Positions 1 through 4,956 of a stretch of 5,878 nt of DNA are shown here, one piece after another. The notes beneath the pieces were generated by a model. It ran no database searches. It had not been told where the DNA came from and saw nothing but the letters and a program-made list of their open reading frames with translations. Numbering within the stretch: the first letter of the stretch is position 1; each line of letters begins with the position of its first letter. This DNA is from Nanobdellota archaeon (GTDB lineage Archaea; Nanobdellota; Nanobdellia; SCGC-AAA011-G17; VGLX01): assembly GCA_018894775.1 (NCBI GenBank), contig JAHIPG010000114.1, positions 1 through 5,878 of the forward strand, written 5' to 3'. Position numbers and translations under genes: made by a program.

Positions 1-60
1 AAGAATTTAATCAAAGCATTGAGAAATAATGATTTTTCTGTAAAGATGGAGGTTTTATGA
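1..60 (+). CDS. orf1: C-terminal fragment of a type A tagged-array protein (5' end outside window)
   Basis: The first 60 bases read in frame 1 as 19 residues and a TGA stop (58-60). The peptide KNLIKALRNNDFSVKMEVL matches the last helix and terminal strand of the type A proteins downstream: compare EKLVQALKDCGYDVYI in orf2 and SKLIQALRNMDYDVMV in orf3. The pattern K-x-[LI]-[LIV]-x-A-L-x(4)-[YF]-x-V is kept. It therefore looks like the tail of another type A paralogue, so the array begins upstream of the window. Its final codons contain the GGAGG that serves orf2, the same arrangement seen at later junctions. Whether it carries the N-terminal tag cannot be seen. Function unknown. Confidence 0.75.
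   Translation, partial: KNLIKALRNNDFSVKMEVL
48..52 (+). promoter_or_regulatory. Ribosome binding site for orf2
   Basis: GGAGG lies inside the last codons of orf1. It sits 4 nt before the ATG at 57 and 10 nt before the ATG at 63. The orf2/orf3 junction has the same GGAGG exactly 10 nt before the orf3 start, so the spacing favours 63 as the working start of orf2. Confidence 0.7.
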
Positions 61-62
61 TA

Positions 63-683
63 ATGAAAATACCAGAAACATTCCGGACAGGGAAAGAACA
101 TATTGAAAAACTGATTAAGAAAGCAGTAGTTAAAGAAACTTTGGCTAAGGATCTTGGTGAACAGGTAAAAAAATATTTGGAACAGAATCATCTGGCTGAG
201 AAACTTGAGATAAAATGTTTTAAGAAGATAGCTTATTCTGATGTTAGTGAGGATTTGTGGGAGATTGAGGAAGAGCTTGAAACAGCTATTGAAAAAGATC
301 AGAAGCCGACGCTTGTGAAGAAAATCATGCCTAGGACGTATGAGCCTATAGCTCGGGAGATGTTAGCAATAACTAACAGGCTGATGGAATTATATCCTAC
401 TCTCAAAGAGTCTGAAATTAACATAGGTAAATCTTCTTTCAGCGTTATAACTGATGATGTTGCTTATGTATTTGATTACAGAACAGCATACCCTGGTAAT
501 ATAGAAGAGAAGGTTGAAGAGCTTGATGATAAGTTTGTAAGGACTATATACCAATATCGTAATTTTAAGGGTATCGTGAAGTATGCGAATTTCAACAAGG
601 AGCATAATGAGAAGTTAGTGCAGGCATTGAAGGATTGTGGTTATGATGTTTATATTTCTATTCTGGAGGAGAAGAAAAAATGA
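63..683 (+). CDS. orf2: tagged type A paralogue, 206 aa, function unknown
   Basis: Not a family I recognise by name. The protein opens with the tag MKIPETFR, followed by a charged amphipathic helical region (about residues 10-45, pattern I-x-K-L-I-K-K then Y-L-E), a strand (KLEIKCF), an acidic stretch, a second helix (about 95-115), a hairpin with T-D-D-V-A-Y-V (about 130-136), and a C-terminal block with F-N-K-E-H-N-E-K-L starting near residue 177 and a last strand around YDVYISI. No signal peptide or membrane segment is visible, so it is probably cytoplasmic. An ATG at 57 overlaps the orf1 stop, but I place the start at 63: this puts the tag at the extreme N-terminus as in the paralogues and gives the 10-nt GGAGG spacing seen before orf3. 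The C-terminus EEKKK is encoded by the ribosome binding region of orf3, which it overlaps by 4 nt. Confidence 0.85.
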   Translation: MKIPETFRTGKEHIEKLIKKAVVKETLAKDLGEQVKKYLEQNHLAEKLEIKCFKKIAYSDVSEDLWEIEEELETAIEKDQKPTLVKKIMPRTYEPIAREMLAITNRLMELYPTLKESEINIGKSSFSVITDDVAYVFDYRTAYPGNIEEKVEELDDKFVRTIYQYRNFKGIVKYANFNKEHNEKLVQALKDCGYDVYISILEEKKK

Positions 684-1282
684 AAATACCAGAAACATTC
701 CGGACAGGGAAAGATTTGACCCAGGAAGATATAGAAGAGATTATAAAGAAGACTTTAGTCGACAAGATATTGGTTGAAGAATTTGGTGATTACCTCAAAG
801 AATATCTAGAGAAAAAGTCTATTGCTGATACTATGGTTATAAAGTTTGACAAGTATCTCAATATCCGTGATAAAAAGTATGAACCTATTGATAGTATTGA
901 GAAAGTAGATGAGGAAAATAAAGAGATAGAGATCAACCTTTTTTCTAAGCCTTTCTTTCCTCTAGAGACTAGGTTGATATGTGATGAGATTATGAATCAA
1001 GACTCCGGTTTGAAAGATACAGAAGTCTTTCAGAAAGGGAAAGAGTTTAGCATAGTGAATAAGGATGTGATCTATAAAGGTAGTATTGACGTTAATGGTA
1101 AGCCAAAGTATATCCGGGAAGATACCAGAGAGGATGGGTTTACAGAAGTCTATGTCAGTGCACATGTAGTCGGAGAGATTAAGTATGTTAAATTTTCTCC
1201 TGAGCATAATTCTAAGCTGATTCAGGCTTTGAGGAACATGGATTATGATGTCATGGTAGATTTTAAGGAGAAGAAAAAATGA
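680..1282 (+). CDS. orf3: tagged type A paralogue, 200 aa, function unknown
   Basis: Same layout as orf2: tag MKIPETFR, a helical region with IEEIIKKTLVDKIL and Y-L-K-E-Y-L-E, a strand (MVIKF), a middle segment with two prolines and L-I-C-D-E-I helix, a hairpin containing K-D-V-I-Y (about residues 128-132), and the C-terminal block F-S-P-E-H-N-S-K-L (from about 172) with final strand YDVMVDF. The first 35 nt are identical to the first 35 nt of orf2, although the rest of the proteins has diverged strongly. The start overlaps the orf2 stop (ATGA), with GGAGG at 665-669. The C-terminal KEKKK is again made by the A-rich ribosome binding region of the next gene. No membrane segment or known catalytic motif is visible. 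A structural or binding role is as likely as an enzyme. Confidence 0.85.
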   Translation: MKIPETFRTGKDLTQEDIEEIIKKTLVDKILVEEFGDYLKEYLEKKSIADTMVIKFDKYLNIRDKKYEPIDSIEKVDEENKEIEINLFSKPFFPLETRLICDEIMNQDSGLKDTEVFQKGKEFSIVNKDVIYKGSIDVNGKPKYIREDTREDGFTEVYVSAHVVGEIKYVKFSPEHNSKLIQALRNMDYDVMVDFKEKKK

Positions 1283-1875
1283 AACTGCCTAATACATTCA
1301 GGACAGAGAAGGATAAGATTGAGGATTTAATCAAAAAGACTCTTGTTGATAAGGTTTTGACAGAAGATATAGGTAAAGAGATAAGGAAATATTTAGATAT
1401 GAAGAATATTTCTGATAATCTGTACATAGAGTTCTGGATAGTTGTAGATCTTTCAAAACATCCTAATCTAGAATTGGAAAAAGAGAAAGAGTTTCTTAGA
1501 AAGAAGACTTTCATAAAAAGTGGGTATGATTCTCAATTATATGATCTGGAATCTGACAGGATAATAAATATGATCTATGACCTGGAACCTAACATCAAGG
1601 CAGAGGAAATAACTAATTCTATGTCTAGCAACGTTGGAATCATAAGGGATGATATGGTATATAGAATCAAATTCACGGATGTTAGATATTATGATGAAGA
1701 TGAGGTTGAAGTCAATACTGGTAAAATATGGAAGGAAGTTTTCAGAAATCCTACTGTTTTTGGAAAGGTAGAATACGTTCTTTTCAATAAAACACATAAC
1801 GAGAAGCTTCTTAGAGCTTTAGAAAAGGAGGATTATCATATAGCTGTTAAAGTTAAGGAGCCACAGAAAAAATGA
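1279..1875 (+). CDS. orf4: tagged type A paralogue, 198 aa, function unknown
   Basis: The tag reads MKLPNTFR here, with leucine at position 3 and asparagine at position 5. It is followed by a helix very close to orf3 (IEDLIKKTLVDKVL), then K-Y-L-D and the strand LYIEF. The middle part differs from its neighbours and is rich in charged residues. A hairpin with R-D-D-M-V-Y lies near residues 123-128. The C-terminal block F-N-K-T-H-N-E-K-L begins near residue 169 and the last strand is YHIAVKV. It starts in an ATGA overlap with orf3, with AAGGAG at 1265-1270 and 8-nt spacing. The C-terminus ends EPQKK, where AAGGAG (1855-1860) and the following A-rich bases prepare initiation of orf5. Soluble by inspection; no known motif. 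Confidence 0.85.
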   Translation: MKLPNTFRTEKDKIEDLIKKTLVDKVLTEDIGKEIRKYLDMKNISDNLYIEFWIVVDLSKHPNLELEKEKEFLRKKTFIKSGYDSQLYDLESDRIINMIYDLEPNIKAEEITNSMSSNVGIIRDDMVYRIKFTDVRYYDEDEVEVNTGKIWKEVFRNPTVFGKVEYVLFNKTHNEKLLRALEKEDYHIAVKVKEPQKK

Positions 1876-2480
1876 GATTACCTAAAAGTTTCCGTATGGA
1901 TAAAGAAGCTCAGAAAAAGATAGAAGAGATTGTAAAAAAAACTATAGATAGTGAAGTTTTTACAGAAACTCTTAGTGAAAAGATAGGTAATTATTTGGAA
2001 AATCAAAGAATCTGCAATAGTCTTAGGATTAATTTCTATAAGCATATTGATCTCAAGACTGATAAGTCTGCTAAAATAGAAGTTCTTAATTATCAGGGTA
2101 CCAGAGGGAATGAAGTATGGTATGATGCTGATAAGGAGTTTCAGTATGATCTTGAGAAAGAGTCAATTATAGAATCTATCTTGGGATTGGACAATTGCAT
2201 TAAAAGAAGAGAAGTGGTTAATCAGGATCTTCTTTTCTTCACTGTTGTTACAGATGATCTGATGTATAAGGTTGAGTTTGAGATAGATGATAATGGCCAT
2301 TATACTATGAGTTCTCGGTATGGTGGTGAGACTATTAAGATAGATGATATTTCCCATATTTATTTTCATCTTGATGTTAATGGTACTGTTAGGTATCTGA
2401 AATTCAATAAAGAGGGTCATGATAAGATTATCAATGCTTTGGAGGAGAATGGTTACAATGTAACTGTTGATATTGTATAA
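1872..2480 (+). CDS. orf5: tagged type A paralogue, 202 aa, function unknown
   Basis: The tag is MRLPKSFR. The helical region I-E-E-I-V-K-K-T-I and Y-L-E follows, then the strand LRINF, a longer and more aromatic middle segment, a hairpin with T-D-D-L-M-Y-K-V (from about residue 127), and the C-terminal block F-N-K-E-G-H-D-K-I (from about 178), where one glycine is inserted before the histidine compared with orf2-4. The last strand is YNVTVDI. Unlike orf2-4 it has no lysine-rich tail, and its final codons contain no ribosome binding motif for the next gene. It overlaps orf4 by 4 nt (ATGA). The first 23 nt are identical to those of orf6. No membrane segment or catalytic signature; role unknown. 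Confidence 0.85.
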   Translation: MRLPKSFRMDKEAQKKIEEIVKKTIDSEVFTETLSEKIGNYLENQRICNSLRINFYKHIDLKTDKSAKIEVLNYQGTRGNEVWYDADKEFQYDLEKESIIESILGLDNCIKRREVVNQDLLFFTVVTDDLMYKVEFEIDDNGHYTMSSRYGGETIKIDDISHIYFHLDVNGTVRYLKFNKEGHDKIINALEENGYNVTVDIV

Positions 2481-2481
2481 A

Positions 2482-2664
2482 ATGAGATTACCTAAAAGTT
2501 TCCGGCCGGAGAAAAGTCTTGAGGATAAGACCTATCAGCTTACTGAGAAGGCTAATGAAAAACCTATGAAAGAGTTCATTCCTCAGTTGGATATAAAGTT
2601 TAATCATGATTATGCTGTTTACAATCCTATAACTGAAGAGGTTACTATTCATCGTAAAAGATGA
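2482..2664 (+). CDS. orf6: tagged 60-residue mini-protein
   Basis: A short ORF starting one base after the orf5 stop. The reading frame stays open back to a TTG at 2467, but the ATG at 2482 places the tag MRLPKSFR at the N-terminus as in the paralogues. The tag is followed by a linker and short helix, PEKSLEDKTYQL, which resembles orf8 (LEKKTAQL) and orf11 (LEEKTKQL) more than orf2-5. The rest has one probable strand pair: LDIKF, then Y-A-V-Y-N-P and EVTI. LDIKF resembles the first strand of type A (for example MVIKF in orf3), so this may be a type A protein cut off after its first strands. No Shine-Dalgarno-like sequence lies at normal distance, so translation may depend on coupling to orf5. 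It could be a functional tag-bearing peptide, a free competitor for the tag partner, or a decaying copy. Confidence 0.65.
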   Translation: MRLPKSFRPEKSLEDKTYQLTEKANEKPMKEFIPQLDIKFNHDYAVYNPITEEVTIHRKR

Positions 2665-2680
2665 GAGAATTATACTAATT

Positions 2681-2686
2681 AAGGAG
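2681..2686 (+). promoter_or_regulatory. Ribosome binding site for orf7
   Basis: AAGGAG stands 8 nt before the ATG at 2695, in the 30-nt gap after orf6. This is one of the best-placed ribosome binding sites in the window and is the main support for orf7 being translated. Confidence 0.6.
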
Positions 2687-2694
2687 AATAAAGA

Positions 2695-2814
2695 ATGAGA
2701 AAAGGACAATTTGAAAAAGAACTTCAAGAAGAAATGGATTTGATGTTGCTGAAAGGCGAATCAGATGTATCTTCAGAATCTGTAGAAGCAAATGGTAAAT
2801 CTGTTGCCTCTTAG
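2695..2814 (+). CDS. orf7: small untagged ORF, 39 aa, function unknown
   Basis: A 39-codon frame from ATG 2695 to TAG 2812-2814, beginning MRKGQFEKELQEEMDLMLLK and ending in a serine-rich, polar tail. The first half is predicted by eye to be an amphipathic helix; the tail looks disordered. It lacks the P-x-[ST]-F-R tag and is the only such gene among those with a visible start. A strong AAGGAG at 8 nt, and an otherwise gapless array, argue for a real gene. Its position divides the type A block on the left from the membrane and beta-helix genes on the right. It may be a small regulator, or the remaining N-terminus of a longer gene; no homology is recognised. Confidence 0.5.
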   Translation: MRKGQFEKELQEEMDLMLLKGESDVSSESVEANGKSVAS

Positions 2815-2839
2815 GGCAATGCATTTAGGGGCTTTGAAG

Positions 2840-3553
2840 ATGAAACTGCCAAATACATTCCGGTTAGGAAGAAATTTAGAGAAAAAGACAGCTCAGCTGT
2901 TGGGAGGATCAAATATTCCTAGTGAAGACCCTCTTGTTTCTGAAGGTTTAGAAGGCCTTCTTGAAGAATATAAGGATGGTTTTTTTGATACATTTACATT
3001 TCTTGATTTGATTGGAAAGAACGGTTATAATATCCATACATTATTTAATGATAATCTTCGTTATTATGTCCGTTTTAAAAAGGATGATTCCTATTTTTCA
3101 GGGGTTGAAGCAGATATTCTTATTAAAAATAATTATGATAAGCCTGTAAGCTTTTCTTATGTGGTTATGGATTCTTTAAAAGTTAATGAGTTTTGTAAGG
3201 GTCATAGGAGTCTTGTCTTAGAAAAGATGAGTGATTATCCTTCAGATTTGTCTGTTAAGTTTGATTACAGATTATTGTACGCTAGCTTAGCTGGAGGTTT
3301 AGCAATGGGAGTTTCGATAGCATTAGGTATACTATATTTTGGAGAGGGGCATTTTAAAGCTTATACTCCTTTAGGTTTATTATTTGGTGGTGCAGCTTCA
3401 ATAACATTGACCAGAATGTTTAAGGAACAAGTTTTTAATTTTTATTGTAAAAGGCAAGAGAAGAAAGTTAAAGAGATAGAATATGAATTGGGAGATAATG
3501 TCTATAGGTGGGTTAAGGACTCTGAATGTGCATTAACGGAGGCGTTCTCATGA
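2840..3553 (+). CDS. orf8: tagged protein with type-A-like core and membrane hairpin, 237 aa
   Basis: The tag is MKLPNTFR, followed by LEKKTAQLL. Upstream in-frame ATGs (2792, 2819) exist, but 2840 puts the tag at the N-terminus and has AGGGG (2827-2831) 8 nt ahead. A soluble region runs to about residue 143. Its second half resembles the type A core: N-D-N-L-R-Y-Y-V-R-F near residue 70-78 matches the hairpin, and F-C-K-G-H-R-S-L from about 118, then L-S-V-K-F-D, matches F-N-K-E-G-H-D-K-I plus terminal strand of orf5. Two hydrophobic segments follow, about residues 145-167 and 174-191, glycine/alanine-rich and joined by a short loop with G-E-G-H-F. A basic cytoplasmic-type tail rich in K and E closes the protein. 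I read it as a membrane-anchored member of the array. It overlaps orf9 by ATGA. Function unknown. Confidence 0.8.
   Translation: MKLPNTFRLGRNLEKKTAQLLGGSNIPSEDPLVSEGLEGLLEEYKDGFFDTFTFLDLIGKNGYNIHTLFNDNLRYYVRFKKDDSYFSGVEADILIKNNYDKPVSFSYVVMDSLKVNEFCKGHRSLVLEKMSDYPSDLSVKFDYRLLYASLAGGLAMGVSIALGILYFGEGHFKAYTPLGLLFGGAASITLTRMFKEQVFNFYCKRQEKKVKEIEYELGDNVYRWVKDSECALTEAFS
3538..3542 (+). promoter_or_regulatory. Ribosome binding site for orf9
   Basis: GGAGG stands 7 nt before the ATG at 3550. The reading frame of orf9 is open to an earlier ATG at 3526, but that codon precedes this site. The spacing therefore decides for 3550, which again puts the tag at the N-terminus. Confidence 0.75.
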
Positions 3554-4254
3554 AACTGCCAAAAAGTTTTAGGCCAGTGAAGGATTTGGAAGAGAATATT
3601 GAATGTTTGCTAAAAGAACCTGATTATAATCCTAAAATAGTGTCTTATTTGTGGGATAGTTGTGAAGATTTTCTAGAAAATACAACAGATTTAGGTTTTT
3701 TGAAAGACCGTTACTATTGTTACTATTACGGAGAAAAATTAGCCCAAAAAATAGACTATAACAAGACAGAACTGGAAATACTAAGCCAAAAAATAACAAT
3801 CACAAAAGAAAATGATAAATGGTTAGGGATATACCTCTCAGCCCTCGTCAACAAAATAATTAATGAAGATGATGAAATAACACTAACACCAAAATACCCT
3901 CTAAATGGAATAGGAGAGTGTCATAAAAAAGGAAGATTGATTGTTCAAGGAAATGCGAGTGACTACACAGGATTTTACATGAAAGGCGGTAGGTTGGTTG
4001 TTGAAGGTAACGCGAATGATAATACAGGGTATGGTATGGTGGGTGGTGAGTTGGTTGTTGAAGGAAATGCGAATGGCTTCACAGGATGTTGTATGAGTGG
4101 TGGTAGGTTGGTTGTTGAAGGTAACGCGAATGATGACACTGGATTTGGTATGGTGGGTGGTGGGCTGGTTGTTGGAGGGAAGATAAACAGTATAAGTAAT
4201 GATTTTCGAAAGGGTGTTATAATTGAGGGCGGTAAGGTCAGGAGGGATTGTTGA
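3550..4254 (+). CDS. orf9: tagged type B protein, helical domain plus GXGXG-type beta-helix, 234 aa
   Basis: The tag MKLPKSFR and linker PVKDLEENIECLL lead into an all-helical region (to about residue 110) with a tyrosine-rich patch and the type B signature L-G-I-Y-L-S-A-L-V-N-K-I-I at 92-104. From about 120 a repeat domain begins: five 19-residue units (127-221) with the pattern G-G-x-L-V-V-E-G-N-A-N-D-x-T-G-x-x-M, then a cap ending in G-V-I-I-E-G-G-K and the C-terminus RRDC. This pattern is that of the GXGXG right-handed beta-helix, known as a structural domain in the glutamate synthase large subunit and FwdC. No amidotransferase, flavin or metal-binding part is present, so neither enzyme should be named. 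The codons for RRDC include GGAGGG, which serves orf10. Bases about 3730-3950 have unusual composition compared with the rest. Confidence 0.85.
   Translation: MKLPKSFRPVKDLEENIECLLKEPDYNPKIVSYLWDSCEDFLENTTDLGFLKDRYYCYYYGEKLAQKIDYNKTELEILSQKITITKENDKWLGIYLSALVNKIINEDDEITLTPKYPLNGIGECHKKGRLIVQGNASDYTGFYMKGGRLVVEGNANDNTGYGMVGGELVVEGNANGFTGCCMSGGRLVVEGNANDDTGFGMVGGGLVVGGKINSISNDFRKGVIIEGGKVRRDC
3928..4212 (+). repeat. Five in-frame 57-bp repeats encoding the orf9 beta-helix, with 114-bp superperiod
   Basis: The units encode 19 residues each, with G-G (K-G in the first unit) at residues 127, 146, 165, 184 and 203. At the DNA level alternate units are closest: a 33-bp segment at 3988-4020 recurs exactly at 4102-4134, and a 16-bp segment, GGTATGGTGGGTGGTG, recurs 114 bp later in the following unit. 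The recently duplicated module was therefore probably two coils (38 residues), not one. Confidence 0.85.
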
Positions 4255-4257
4255 CGG

Positions 4258-4953
4258 ATGAAACTGCCAAAAACGTTCAGGCCAGAGAAAGATTTGGATG
4301 GAAGAATTGAGGATTTGTTGAGTTCGGAATCTTTAGATTATAATCCTCGGTTGGTTAATGCTTTGTTATGTGTTGGTGGAAAGTTTTTAGAACATGAATG
4401 GAAGAATTATGATGCTTTTTATGATATAAGTGAAGGGTTGGTAAGAGGGTTGGAATATGGTTTGAAAGATGTAGAAGAGTTGAGTAAAAGAATAAAGTTA
4501 GAAACAGAAAAACATAGGAAGTTAGGAATCTATCTTTCAGCTTTGGTTAATAAGATAATAACAGAAAATGATGTTGTAACACTTAATTTAGAAGAAGAAC
4601 TTGATGGTATAGGGATGTATCTGCAGAAAGGGAAACTGATAGTTGAAGGAAACGCGTATGATTACACAGGATGTGGCATGGAAGGTGGTAAGCTAATTGT
4701 TGAAGGGAACGTGCATGATGCAACAGGAATTTCTATGAAGGGTGGTGAGCTGGTTGTTAAAGGGAATGCGTATGATTACACAGGATGTGACATGGAAGGT
4801 GGTAAGATAGTGGTTGAAGGAAATGCGAATGATTACACAGGATCTTGTATGAGTGGTGGTGAGTTGGTTGTTGAAGGGAAAATAGGCAGTATAAGTAATT
4901 CTTTTAGAAATGGTGTGATAATAGAGGGTGGTAAGACCAGGAGAGATTGCTGA
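4258..4953 (+). CDS. orf10: tagged type B protein, helical domain plus GXGXG-type beta-helix, 231 aa
   Basis: Closest relative of orf9. The tag is MKLPKTFR, then PEKDLDGRIEDLL, then a helical domain of about 100 residues with D-V-E-E-L-S-K-R-I and the signature L-G-I-Y-L-S-A-L-V-N-K-I-I at 89-101. A short strand pair (VVTLNL) comes next, then the beta-helix from about 117: five 19-residue repeats (124-218) and a 13-residue cap G-V-I-I-E-G-G-K-T-R-R-D-C ending in cysteine, almost the same as orf9. The gap to orf9 is 3 nt, and GGAGGG (4241-4246) lies 11 nt upstream inside the orf9 C-terminus. Soluble and probably oligomeric or structural by analogy with other GXGXG domains; that role is inference. 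Codon choice is more like the rest of the array than the central part of orf9. Confidence 0.85.
   Translation: MKLPKTFRPEKDLDGRIEDLLSSESLDYNPRLVNALLCVGGKFLEHEWKNYDAFYDISEGLVRGLEYGLKDVEELSKRIKLETEKHRKLGIYLSALVNKIITENDVVTLNLEEELDGIGMYLQKGKLIVEGNAYDYTGCGMEGGKLIVEGNVHDATGISMKGGELVVKGNAYDYTGCDMEGGKIVVEGNANDYTGSCMSGGELVVEGKIGSISNSFRNGVIIEGGKTRRDC
4627..4911 (+). repeat. Five in-frame 57-bp repeats encoding the orf10 beta-helix, with 114-bp superperiod
   Basis: Repeat phase is set by G-G pairs at residues 143, 162, 181 and 200, with K-G at 124. A 39-bp segment beginning at 4654 recurs at 4768, with one mismatch: 22 identical bases from GCGTATGATTACACAGG on, a G/A change, then 16 identical bases. 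The 114-bp spacing equals two units, as in orf9. Confidence 0.85.
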
Positions 4954-4956
4954 CAG

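Noticed and set aside
63..86. The tag as a sortase-type LPxT signal (LPNTF, LPKTF)
   Set aside because: Sortase signals stand near the C-terminus before a hydrophobic segment and have glycine after threonine. Here the motif is at the N-terminus, threonine is often serine, and the next residue is always phenylalanine.
390..605. Open frames on the minus strand inside the genes (for example 390-605, 962-1207, 1263-1514, 2163-2420, 4693-5043)
   Set aside because: They lie fully antisense to, or across the junctions of, clearly coding + strand genes, show no shared tag and no paralogue relation. The 4693-5043 frame merely mirrors the 57-bp repeats of orf10.
2671..2676. TATACT as a -10 promoter element upstream of orf7
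   Set aside because: No convincing -35 box at proper distance and no archaeal TATA/BRE pair. In a sequence this AT-rich one such hexamer is expected by chance.
2792..2839. Earlier in-frame starts for orf8 (2792, 2819), and likewise for orf2 (57), orf6 (TTG 2467) and orf9 (3526)
   Set aside because: They would move the tag inward, they overlap the upstream coding sequence or lie before the ribosome binding site, and the added residues have no counterpart in the paralogues.
3928..4911. Regular 57-bp repeats as a CRISPR array or tandem satellite
   Set aside because: The repeats stay in frame, encode a known 19-residue structural pattern, and vary at codon third positions. There are no unique spacers between identical repeats.
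3550..4953. Naming orf9 and orf10 glutamate synthase or formylmethanofuran dehydrogenase subunit C
   Set aside because: Only the GXGXG repeat is shared. The rest is an unrelated helical domain with an N-terminal tag, and no catalytic or partner subunit lies in the window.
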